Shown here: positions 8,977 through 17,175 of the stretch, piece after piece
Numbering within the stretch: position 1 is the stretch's first letter
Layout of the letters: every line of letters starts with the position of its first letter
Source: Pycnococcus provasolii
Taxonomy: Eukaryota; Chlorophyta; Pseudoscourfieldiophyceae; Pseudoscourfieldiales
DNA length: 64,000 bases
Direction of reading: 5' to 3'
NCBI GenBank assembly: GCA_049487715.1
Contig: CP150552.1
Coordinates: forward strand, 620,001 to 684,000
Program-made: the position numbers and the translations under genes
Notes under the pieces: generated by a model
Told to the model about the DNA's origin: nothing
What the model saw: only the letters and a program-made list of their open reading frames with translations
Database searches by the model: none

Positions 8977-11163
8977 ATGGTGCTGTCTTCTGTGCGCTCG
9001 TCTTCCTCTTCTTCGTGCTGTTGGGCTCGCTCGTCTGCGTGTCTTCTCAAACGATTCGTCATCGCAATCTCCGTGTTGGCGGCGTTCTTGTTCTTGGATG
9101 CAGATACGACAACAAGGATGAGGATTGGTCGTTCGATGACAATAAACGCCAATGCACAGACCCTGCCGCGATGCGCAGCCGACAACGACGAAGTAAGCAG
9201 TAGCAACGAATTCTTCTGCGAACATCACTATGCGACTCTAGGTCAGTATGCCACCGCGACAATGACGATACGATTCCAACGAGGAAGCGAGTACAAGAGA
9301 GGTATTGGAATCACAAGGAGTGTCATTACGTACCCAGTCGAACAGCGGTGCGTAGGTACGGGCACGCTGCATACCTACACAGGTTCTGGACTACTTCAGA
9401 GATTCTGCCGGTTTCGCAACGGAACGGCGGAGCTTGCAGACGCTGATAAGAAGATTGCCTTCCCTGTCGTGAGCTTCGCGCACGGCTCGGGCGCACCAGT
9501 GGAGGTGTACGAGAGCACCTACAAACAGTTTGCATCGCACGGCATCATTGTCATCAGCACGAAAAATCCGTCGTCGAATCCCGTCGACATTGGAAATGAT
9601 CTCGTGCACCAGCTGATGCACCTCGTGAAGCTCAACGATCAGCCGAGCAGCATCTTCTACCAGCGTATCGACACCAAAAATTTCGGCACCATGGGGCACA
9701 GCATGGGCGGCGGCGCGGCGCTGAACGCCGGGGTGTCGTTCGGCTGTGACCCTGACGAGCAGCGCGAGTACTGCATCAAGACGACACTCGGCGACCATCC
9801 CGCACCGTTTTCGAACTCGCTTCGACTGGGCATACCCATCTTCCTGACGAGCGGCTCCACGGACCCACTCACGCCACCCGCTACCGTGCGTGGCATGATT
9901 TATGCGCCGAGCCAGTTCCCGAAGGCTTTAGCAATCATACGTGGTGGACACTTGGAGCCTGTTGACTTCGCCGGCCGTCGTCGGTGGACCGCGTGGCAGA
10001 CGGCGTGGGTAGTTGCTTACCTGAAGGGCAACCTTCCCGCAACTTGGCTCATCTGGGGCGATGGATCGGGCACGATGCGCGGCGACACGCTCTTGCGCTC
10101 GGTCGATCTCGACCCTCAGGTGACACTGAGTCTGGATCGTGCGAGCGTGAAACTCGCGCCAGGCCACTCCGTGAGCGTGCGAGGCCATATCTTCTCAAAT
10201 GTGCCAGCGCCAACGCCGTATCGTCTTTGGACATTTACGAAGCATGGTCCGAGCCACGAGGAGGCGATGCAGCTGTCCGTTGCCGTATCGCCAAAGCTCA
10301 CCGATGAACTGCAGATTCCGCTTGATGACATGTCGAGAGATGATGGTGGGCGTGTGCAAACGATGGACGAACGTCGCGCCCGCTCGCCAATACGCAATTG
10401 GAGGGCACGATTCACCAATAATGGGCGTCGCCGCCTTCAACAACAGGATTTCATGAAGCGCGCCAGGGAGTGGGTCAAGAATCGTCGCCAAGATCTTGGT
10501 CAATATATGCCACCACAGGCTCAGAATCAGCAGTATCAATCTCAAACGATGTCGAATGATCCTACAGCACCCACCGCAGGAATGGCTGGTGATCCTACCG
10601 CACCTACCGCAGGAATGGCTGGTGATCCTTCCGCCACCGCAGCCGCAGCAGTTGTTGTTGGTGGCGAGCCGGTGGAAGTTGTGCTCAGCGTGGGATTGGA
10701 TGCGATGCCGTCTGAAGTGGATGTGGTCATTGGTGCGACAAATCAGCATGATGGCGCCAGCACGGCATTCGCCACGATACAAGTCGAGGTTGTGCGCGAC
10801 CCTGCTCTATCCGACGGCGGTCCATCATTCATCAGGAGCACGCTTGGGCCGGCTGCGCACTTGGGTGAACATGGTGGTGCACCGCTGCGACCAGAGTCGC
10901 GGCCCACGCAGCGGCCCGTGACTCAGCAGATGACGCAGCAGATGGTGGTTCCGACGGCACCACCACGTCAAGTTGCGGATCCGACGGCACCACGACCAAC
11001 TTCGGCGCCACGACTATCCCCTATAACGAGCTTCTCGGATCCGACAGCACCGTATGCCAAGTCATCACAAGCGTCGTCGTCTTCTCAGATGTCAGGTGGT
11101 GGTGGTGGTTCAGGATGTTCGTGCACTTGCATTGGAGGTACGTGCACGTGTCCTTGCGGTTGA
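8977..11163 (+). CDS. secreted chlorophyllase/PET-hydrolase-like alpha/beta hydrolase
   Basis: The protein has 728 residues. After a Ser/Cys-rich start, a hydrophobic core (VIAISVLAAFLFL) gives a signal peptide or anchor. The catalytic domain shows HGSGAPVEVYE, the nucleophile elbow MGHSMGGGAA (Ser242), acid FLTSGSTDPLT (Asp296) and IRGGHLEPV (His325), the order seen in chlorophyllase/dienelactone-hydrolase-type esterases; plant chlorophyllases have GHSRGG instead. Beyond residue ~380 the chain is low complexity with repeated DPTAPTAG units (seven DP-TAP variants), and it ends in a Cys-rich tail with eight Cys in the last ~20 residues (GCSCTCIGGTCTCPCG). Probably exported to the wall or surface, with the tail as a disulphide or metal-binding anchor (inference). 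A paralogue lies at 54.3-55.9 kb. Confidence 0.85.
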   Translation: MVLSSVRSSSSSSCCWARSSACLLKRFVIAISVLAAFLFLDADTTTRMRIGRSMTINANAQTLPRCAADNDEVSSSNEFFCEHHYATLGQYATATMTIRFQRGSEYKRGIGITRSVITYPVEQRCVGTGTLHTYTGSGLLQRFCRFRNGTAELADADKKIAFPVVSFAHGSGAPVEVYESTYKQFASHGIIVISTKNPSSNPVDIGNDLVHQLMHLVKLNDQPSSIFYQRIDTKNFGTMGHSMGGGAALNAGVSFGCDPDEQREYCIKTTLGDHPAPFSNSLRLGIPIFLTSGSTDPLTPPATVRGMIYAPSQFPKALAIIRGGHLEPVDFAGRRRWTAWQTAWVVAYLKGNLPATWLIWGDGSGTMRGDTLLRSVDLDPQVTLSLDRASVKLAPGHSVSVRGHIFSNVPAPTPYRLWTFTKHGPSHEEAMQLSVAVSPKLTDELQIPLDDMSRDDGGRVQTMDERRARSPIRNWRARFTNNGRRRLQQQDFMKRAREWVKNRRQDLGQYMPPQAQNQQYQSQTMSNDPTAPTAGMAGDPTAPTAGMAGDPSATAAAAVVVGGEPVEVVLSVGLDAMPSEVDVVIGATNQHDGASTAFATIQVEVVRDPALSDGGPSFIRSTLGPAAHLGEHGGAPLRPESRPTQRPVTQQMTQQMVVPTAPPRQVADPTAPRPTSAPRLSPITSFSDPTAPYAKSSQASSSSQMSGGGGGSGCSCTCIGGTCTCPCG

Positions 11164-11270
11164 GAATGCCGTAACGACGGAACGGCGAAAGAAACGTGGA
11201 AACCAACGAAAACAAACAATTTTGGAAAAAAAAGGTTCTTCTTAATAAAACATCATCTTTGGTTTCATTT

Positions 11271-11678
11271 TCATGCCGCTTGTTGCACGTTGAATGTTGT
11301 GTGTACGACGGTCCACGTCACGACGAACAGCGCGGTTGCGGGTGCGAATCCCTCGGTGACGAGAGCGTTGTGCCCTCCAAAGTCGTCGGCGTCGAGTTTG
11401 AGGTGTCCTCCGTACAGTGCGATGATGCACGCAGTTGATCCGATAGCGTACGCGACAAATGCGAAGAACCCGTCGAGTGCTAGTGTCGCCCAGACGACTC
11501 CAAGGACGACACCTAGAACTTGCCGCGACCAGTGCAGGACGTCAAGCAGTTCGTCTTTGTTCCAATCTTGCGACGCACGTAAGAGCTTTTGCGTGGATCG
11601 CGCGAGGCTCTCCGGTCCCTCAAGGTTGGCTGATGACGTGGACGGTCCCTGACCCGGTGACAAGGGTGTGTCTGACAT
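11271..11678 (-). CDS. RAB5IF/Rab5ip-family small membrane protein
   Basis: The protein has 135 residues from the ATG at 11678 (MSDTPLSPG). The core matches the Rab5-interacting-protein family (RAB5IF/RCAF1): DELLDVLHWSRQVLGVVLG, then VWATLALDGFFAFVAYAIGS, an acidic DADDFGGHNALVTEGF, and a last hydrophobic segment ALFVVTWTVVHTTF. Three membrane helices are expected. In animals RAB5IF works in the ER membrane in the multipass translocon with TMCO1-type partners and has also been linked to respiratory complex assembly; the same role here is inferred. The gene converges on the secreted hydrolase, 107 bp apart. Confidence 0.85.
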   Translation of the reverse strand: MSDTPLSPGQGPSTSSANLEGPESLARSTQKLLRASQDWNKDELLDVLHWSRQVLGVVLGVVWATLALDGFFAFVAYAIGSTACIIALYGGHLKLDADDFGGHNALVTEGFAPATALFVVTWTVVHTTFNVQQAA

Positions 11679-12231
11679 GTGCGTATATAAAGGCCAACGA
11701 CAGAAAAGCAAGGCCGGCTGTGGCTGCGGGCTGTGGCTGTGGCTGCGGCTGTGATCGGCGGCGGCGCACCTCGCAAGAGAGGACGAAGTTTACCAACCTA
11801 TCGTAGGCAGGAAGGAAATATCAAATATGGCGGACAAGGTTTGGCGGAAACGAAAACCATCCCTCCCTCCCCGAAAACGCAACCAACCAGAAGTTAGGGT
11901 TAGGGTTATAATTAGGGTGAGGGCTCTACTAGGAAAACTAAACTTTATGCTTGTCGACGGTTTGGATGGGCTCGGCATAAGTACAATCGGGAACCCCAAG
12001 GATTGGATTGATACGAACCCTACGCGTAGCCCGTCCCGTAGTCATTCTTGACGTTGATTCTAGTCACCAACTGCGTGACGACATGCTACGACCTGAAAAC
12101 ACCATGCTTTTGCATACACAACCAGATCTAACCTTATCACTTAAGACAAATCATGACAATATCCAGTGGAGACCAACAGGTATCCACAAGAAACCCAAAT
12201 AAATATCCAAAATAAAGAGGACCGGGATCCC
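11679..12231. promoter_or_regulatory. intergenic with telobox-like motif
   Basis: No gene seen. A TATATAAA sequence lies at 11684-11691, and GTTAGGGTTAGGGTTA at 11893-11908 is followed by ATTAGGGTGAGGG. Likely the promoter of the RAB5IF-like gene and the 3' flank of the next gene. Confidence 0.45.
11893..11908 (+). repeat. short GGGTTA telobox-like array
   Basis: About 2.7 hexamers (GTTAGGGTTAGGGTTA), followed by one degenerate unit at 11912-11917. Lies ~215 bp upstream of the RAB5IF-like start. Confidence 0.7.
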
Positions 12232-12678
12232 CTAAGGGAAACCCCAATAGAAAACCAAAAAGAAACCCCGAACCTTAACACCGCCAATTCGACGCTCATG
12301 CGTTTGCGCTGGCATCGTACTTCCTGCCTGCGAGGCCGTGCTCGCCATCGCTTTCATCTCCTTCGCCAGATCCTCTGCCCACTTCGGTCGAGTGCTCTTC
12401 CCTCCGCCGCCGCCAGCTCCGCCGTCCGCGCCGCGCTTCTTCGTTTCTTCCTTCGGCTCTTGCTTCTCCTCTTTCTTCGGCGGCACTGCAGCCTTCGCAG
12501 ATACTAGGATCGTCCGCACGTTTTCCTCCGCCTGCCTCAACGCAAACGACAGCGTGTACTTCAGGCCTTGCGTTCGCGGTGCTGTCAGCCGCGCCAGCGT
12601 TCCCTCGGCGCTGTCGATCGCCGACATTACCGCCGTTTTCGGTACACCCATGGATAGTGAGGTTAGCGCCGATATCAT
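12232..12678 (-). CDS. hypothetical protein, unknown
   Basis: The protein has 148 residues from the ATG at 12678. Helical N-terminal half (MISALTSLSMGVPKTAVMSA, then LKYTLSFALRQAEENVRTIL), a Lys/Glu-rich linker with a poly-Gly run, and a C-terminus ending in an atypical FFLVFYWGFP that may be read-through of an unspliced or non-coding end. The frame stays open upstream (ERRDKRYADAQA) without an ATG; a different frame supplies an ATG (MSLNPMND) at about 12733, which could be the real N-terminus if there is a one-base indel. No family is recognised. It is divergent from MED22, but I do not infer a Mediator role from position alone. Confidence 0.45.
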   Translation of the reverse strand: MISALTSLSMGVPKTAVMSAIDSAEGTLARLTAPRTQGLKYTLSFALRQAEENVRTILVSAKAAVPPKKEEKQEPKEETKKRGADGGAGGGGGKSTRPKWAEDLAKEMKAMASTASQAGSTMPAQTHERRIGGVKVRGFFLVFYWGFP

Positions 12679-13137
12679 GGCCTGCGCGTCCGCGTAGCGT
12701 TTGTCGCGTCGTTCATTGGATTGAGAGACATTGCAGCTTTCTTGAGCTACTCAAAATACTGCCCGAACGTGGATCCGTTGTTATCGATGGGTGCACTTGC
12801 ATTTTCTGCCAGCTTGCTGCTCGCGTGGGCGCCATTGATTTCGTTGCTCAAACATCTAGAAGTGTTGTTTTCGTTTTGGTCGGGATCCCCCACTATGTGT
12901 CCGACCGGGATCCCGGAGCCCCTCCCGTGCCCCTTCTCTGCTTTTTCTGGTGCCCCCCTCAAGCTCGCTTCATTTTCCGCATCGACTCTGGTGTGGTGTG
13001 GTGTGGCGTGGTGTGGCGGCACTTCCCTTCCCTTCCCTTCCCTGCACTTGTCCTCCTGTCACCTGTGTCTGTGTCTCTCTGGACCACGTTAATTCACTAT
13101 ATTTTTGTATTTTTGTGTTTTTTGTTCACCATCAGTC
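12679..13137. promoter_or_regulatory. intergenic/divergent promoter with short tandem repeats
   Basis: Contains a TGTGG/TGTGGCG repeat run (about 12990-13018) followed by CCCTT repeats (about 13022-13043), T-rich sequence up to the MED22 ATG, and possibly the true 5' end of the minus-strand hypothetical gene. Confidence 0.4.
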
Positions 13138-13617
13138 ATGGCATCTTTCCAGGAGCTCTCCAGGAGTGACGTGGCGTGCTCGTCACTCCTGGAAAGCTTC
13201 GTCGCTCTCGTCAACCTCGCACGTGTACCTGACACTGCCATGCTCTCGGATGTCGAAGCACTGCACACGCAAGTTGCCGCGTCAAAAGTCGTGCAAACAG
13301 CTGAAACTCTCATGGACACCATCGACAACCTCGAGAAAAGTGCGCTCGTTGGGGACGTCGCCGTCGGAAACCAAAACATGGACGAATACGATGTCAGACT
13401 CAAGCAGGCAAGAGAACAGGTGGATGGAAACGTCAACGCGGTCGCCGACGAGGCGAGGGCACTGCTCGAAAGGTGCGAAAAACACCTCAAGGCGTCGCTC
13501 GCTAGCGCAAAGCCTGCGAAGCCGACAAGAGAACAAGCTGTGAACGAAGCTGCGAAACGCGCAGCGGACACGCTCATGCCACAACTCGCCGGGAAACGTG
13601 CCAAGCGTGAGACATGA
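13138..13617 (+). CDS. MED22: Mediator complex subunit 22 (MED22)-like
   Basis: The protein has 159 residues from the ATG at 13138 (MASFQELSRSD). The pattern LLESFVALVNLARVPD, then VAASKVVQTAETLMDTIDNL, then a short polar stretch matches the MED22/Surf5 helical bundle; plant MED22 has NFSNLVKVAR and RAAKMVQAADSLLKLVSELK in the same places. MED22 pairs with MED11 in the Mediator head module that bridges activators and RNA polymerase II in the nucleus. A Lys/Arg-rich C-terminus (LAGKRAKRET) could be a nuclear signal. The first 60 bp of coding sequence contain a perfect 13-bp inverted repeat (13159-13171 / 13181-13193). Confidence 0.7.
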   Translation: MASFQELSRSDVACSSLLESFVALVNLARVPDTAMLSDVEALHTQVAASKVVQTAETLMDTIDNLEKSALVGDVAVGNQNMDEYDVRLKQAREQVDGNVNAVADEARALLERCEKHLKASLASAKPAKPTREQAVNEAAKRAADTLMPQLAGKRAKRET

Positions 13618-13765
13618 CAGGAGCAAAACAATGTTGATGATGTTATGCGCTGTACACTGTTTATGCAACTCAAATTTTTACTCGCAACGCAAGGCTACCA
13701 CCACCACGCTCGCAACAGGACTCACGGACTCTCCGCGCACAGAAACACGCAAAATGACTATAAGA

Positions 13766-14869
13766 TCAGAAGACGAGGGAACGGCGCGCCGCGCGCGTCA
13801 CCGAAGTCGTCGCGTCACTGGCGCTGGCACCTTCCATTTCATCGGTGATCTCAGTCGTCGACGTTTCTGGTGCCGGCGCTGGCCCACCCGGTGTCTGCGC
13901 GGTCTGAATTTCGTGGATCAGCGATGCATTCTTCTGCATGAGCGACTCGATCATCTTCGTTGACGTGTCGTCGAAGGCTGTCTCCTCCTCCTCCTCCTCC
14001 ACATTCACCTCGACAACGCTCCTCTCAGGTAGATAGCTCTTCTGGATTGCGGTGGTGCTCGCTGCTCCCATCTCCACCACGACGACGTCAGATGTGGTCG
14101 AATCCCATGATGCGCGAGCGCGTCGTGCAGCCTCGGCGGCACTCTCCACCGTGTATGCGAGAGACGCAAGTAGCTTCGCGTAGCTGCCGCTGCTGTGCTC
14201 CTCCTCTTTGCGTGCAGTTGGCGGCGGAGCCTGAGGCGTTTTCTTCATCGTCGTGCCAGATTGATTTGCCGGCCCGAATGACATGTATGAGCCATCTGCG
14301 CTCCACGACGAGTCTGTCCCCTCCTTCATGTGGTCGTCATTGCTCGACGATTTCTCCTCTGAGCTGCCCCGTACAAAGCGCAAGCGCGTGGCCGAGGCAG
14401 GCTGTGTACCGTCATTGTTGGACTTCTTCATTGCCGAGCGCGGCGTTGGTGGTGCATTCGTCACGATATTTCTCGCAGTAGCAAGTTTGTCCTCCTGGAT
14501 CATCGTTACGTCATCATCATCCTCGTGATCATTTATGTTCTCAGCAACATGCAGCCACATCTCCGCATCGTTTGTATGTCGTGTAACCAGAAGACCGTCA
14601 CCATCATTCGTTTGACGTCGTCGCTGTTGTTGTTGTTGCTGCTGCTGCTCGGTAGTGTTGCACGTATGATGATCATGATGTGTCGTCGTCGTCGGATTCG
14701 CTTCGCCGGCTACAACGTCATTAGCACGCTCATCTTGGTCGTGCTGCTTGCGTTGGCGTCGACGTTGCACGGCCCCGTGAATATTTTGCGCGAGAACCAG
14801 CACACTCGCCGCGAACGTCGCGTCCAGGGCGGCGCGCACAATTGCCGAGACGAAGTGAATGTTCGCCAT
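13766..14869 (-). CDS. hypothetical membrane-anchored, largely disordered protein
   Basis: The protein has 367 residues from the ATG at 14869 (MANIHFVSAIVR). The N-terminal ~30 residues are amphipathic/hydrophobic (FAASVLVLAQNI), a possible signal anchor or organellar presequence. The rest is Gln-rich, Thr/Ser-rich and acidic with few hydrophobic positions. Two helices stand out: YAKLLASLAYTVESAAEAARRA and TKMIESLMQKNASLIHEIQ. Motifs such as PPTPRSAMKKS and SGTTMKKTPQAPPPT look like phosphorylation or linear-interaction sites. No family recognised. It converges on MED22, 148 bp apart. Confidence 0.6.
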   Translation of the reverse strand: MANIHFVSAIVRAALDATFAASVLVLAQNIHGAVQRRRQRKQHDQDERANDVVAGEANPTTTTHHDHHTCNTTEQQQQQQQQRRRQTNDGDGLLVTRHTNDAEMWLHVAENINDHEDDDDVTMIQEDKLATARNIVTNAPPTPRSAMKKSNNDGTQPASATRLRFVRGSSEEKSSSNDDHMKEGTDSSWSADGSYMSFGPANQSGTTMKKTPQAPPPTARKEEEHSSGSYAKLLASLAYTVESAAEAARRARASWDSTTSDVVVVEMGAASTTAIQKSYLPERSVVEVNVEEEEEETAFDDTSTKMIESLMQKNASLIHEIQTAQTPGGPAPAPETSTTEITDEMEGASASDATTSVTRAARRSLVF

Positions 14870-15135
14870 CACTCACTCACTGATATGATGATGATGCAGT
14901 GAGTGATTGACGCGCGTCGGTGCCTTAGATCCAGGATTCTTCAAGCCAGGCGCGCAAAAAGTCCTCGAGGAATATTAATGGCGGAAAAATGAGTCCAGTG
15001 TGTTTCTGCACGCCTAAAAAGGTAAAAAGCCCCTAAATATCGATTTCAAAACTAACTTTATGATTTTGCGGCGGGGGGCGGGAAAATAATAAATCGGGGA
15101 TCCATTATCGCGTGCATTCAAAAATATTGCACATC

Positions 15136-16362
15136 TCAGTTCTCGTGCAACGTACACTTTCCCTGGTCCTCGTCAATCTCAATTTGATTTGCAGTAATTT
15201 CAATTGCCGTCTTTTCTTGCACCATCCTCTCGTATGACTCGAGAGGCTCCGTGCCAGACATGACGTCCTCCGTCACCACGCGCACGAACTCCGTCCACCA
15301 CGCGTCGCGCTCCTCCTTGATCAGCGCCATACATGCAAATTCACGGCCCTTCGCGGCAATTTTGCGCGCTTCGTCCTTGTTTCTCTCGAGCCATTCGATC
15401 GAAGCGATCACGTCGTCCTTCTTCTTCTCCCAAACAGGTACGAAGTGCACGCCCGGCTCGAGCGCGTCCACAAAGTACTGAATATGCTTGGTGCGAGGGA
15501 TAAGCACCACCCCACCAAGTGCGAGAAGTTTAGCCAACTTGCCAGGGTTCGCCCACCCTTCCGTCGCAAGCACGTATTTGTATTCGTCCCAGCTTTCTAG
15601 CGGCTCGCGAGGCTTTTTGTCGAATGTGCCAGGAGCGCCGTACTCACTGCGTGGATTTGGCGGACTTGGCACGTAGTTCGTGGGACCCACATCCATGAGA
15701 GAAGGGTGCTGCTTCGCAAGCTGAGCAAAGTATGTTCGCTGACAGTCGCTGAACGCGTGCAGCTCCTCTGGCAGCTTGATTGGTTCTGGGTCAAACGGGC
15801 AGAAGTGGGTGTAGCGGCCAAAGAGCACCGGCTTGCGTTCGTCGAAGGCGGTATTGTTGTAGTCCTTCTCGCATATGTGGTCAACGATTATAAACCAGTG
15901 TGGGCCGCGCACGTCGAGGAAACCTGGCACGGAAGCCGGCGACACTACAAGAGCGAAATTACGATCGAAATTTTCCTGGTTGACCACCGGCCTATCTCCG
16001 GCTTTCACAAACACCTCGAGGTTCGTTCCAAGTGGCGCACTAAACATCGCCTGCAATAGTTTGCACGGCATGTACCAGTGCAAAGTATCCATGGCATTTC
16101 GTCGGTCAGTGAGCGACGTCATGAATACCCGCCCGTCGATGAGCGCGAACCCCGCGATGCCGTTATCTCCTGAAGCTCGTCGCGTTTCGACAAGCGACGT
16201 CGCGTTCACCTTGCGCCTCGTCCACGGCAGCAGATCGCTGTGCAAGGCGGAGAAGATCTTCCCACGGTAGTGCTTGGAGTGCCACGCGCAGCAGTGGGTC
16301 GCAGAGAGCAGCAAGAGCAGAGCGGGCACGGCGGCCGCACGTCGCCATGCACGTGACGGCAT
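15136..16362 (-). CDS. GT90/CAP10-type glycosyltransferase-like secretory protein
   Basis: The protein has 408 residues starting MPSRAWRRAAAVPALLLLL, a clean signal peptide ending near AHS/CCA. The C-terminal half carries the GT90/CAP10 core: EYKYVLATEGWANPGKLAKL, LALGGVVLIPRTKHIQYFVD, and ALEPGVHFVPV; in family members this reads KYLINVDG...S.RLK.LL..GSVVLK followed by EPWVHYVPV. These enzymes (POGLUT, fungal capsule xylosyltransferase CAP10) transfer glucose or xylose in the ER/Golgi. Donor and acceptor are unknown here. The alignment is by motif only; the N-terminal half is divergent. The C-terminus has no KDEL-like signal (ends CTLHEN). Confidence 0.75.
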   Translation of the reverse strand: MPSRAWRRAAAVPALLLLLSATHCCAWHSKHYRGKIFSALHSDLLPWTRRKVNATSLVETRRASGDNGIAGFALIDGRVFMTSLTDRRNAMDTLHWYMPCKLLQAMFSAPLGTNLEVFVKAGDRPVVNQENFDRNFALVVSPASVPGFLDVRGPHWFIIVDHICEKDYNNTAFDERKPVLFGRYTHFCPFDPEPIKLPEELHAFSDCQRTYFAQLAKQHPSLMDVGPTNYVPSPPNPRSEYGAPGTFDKKPREPLESWDEYKYVLATEGWANPGKLAKLLALGGVVLIPRTKHIQYFVDALEPGVHFVPVWEKKKDDVIASIEWLERNKDEARKIAAKGREFACMALIKEERDAWWTEFVRVVTEDVMSGTEPLESYERMVQEKTAIEITANQIEIDEDQGKCTLHEN

Positions 16363-17175
16363 GTGGACGGGAGTGTGGGAGTACTAGGAAGGCCTTCCAG
16401 TGGCAGGCGGGAGCCAAGTGAGCACTGCGCTAATCAAGTGAGATGATTGGGAGAACGTGGTTGTGAGAACGGGAAACCTGAACGGGAACGGGATCCCGCG
16501 ACGGGTCCACGACATTGTCCGCGAAACCTCGCGCTTTACAGCACAAACACAGGATCACACAGGTGGTCAATCAAGGTGGTCGAGCAGCTAAGGCTTAGCT
16601 TGCCGAGATTACCGAAGTACACAGGTTGGTTCCGAGACGGAGAGAAAGAAAGAAGGAGAAAGGGGGTGCCATCACGACCAATCACGGCTCCCGGAGGGGT
16701 TGCCCAATGCCGAGCACCGGAGAGGAGAAACCGTCCGTCTTGCCAGGTGCTCATTAGAGCGATGGATCGTGCCAGGCACCAGGCCAGGTGAATGGTGAAT
16801 GGGCATGTGCAAGCGGCAACTCCCTGATGAGGTCGGCAACTCGTCGGATGAGGGCGACAGTTGTGCTCCTTGTTATTAAGGTTAGTCGATGGAGAAGGAG
16901 ATTTACGGAAGGAGAAGAACACGATTTATGTACGTCAAGTGTTAACGGTGGTCAATATTTTAAAATAGGATGGTAGAAATCAAGTTGTTCCATTTTCTTT
17001 TTCCCTTTAAAAAAGCCGCTTGAGCCTCCACTAATTTGGCTGGTTCGGTTCCATTGGCCGGCCGCTCTTTCGAATCATTCTACAGGTGCTCATTCCGTGT
17101 GCTCGTGTGCTCGTCTTCTCCCTTGTGCTTGCTGCTCATTGTGTTCATTCTTGCTGCTCTTTGTGTTCATTGTTC
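16363..17175. other. intergenic, no gene seen
   Basis: Region between the GT90-like start (-) and the WD40 protein (+). Many purine-rich stretches (GAGAAAGAAAGAAGGAGAAAG near 16640) and CT-rich sequence before 17176 that could be the 5' UTR or first intron of the WD40 gene. Open frames here show no domain. Confidence 0.4.

Noticed and set aside
11827-12051. Plus-strand small gene after TATATAAA at 11684
   Set aside because: 74 residues, interrupted by telobox sequence and without protein-like features.
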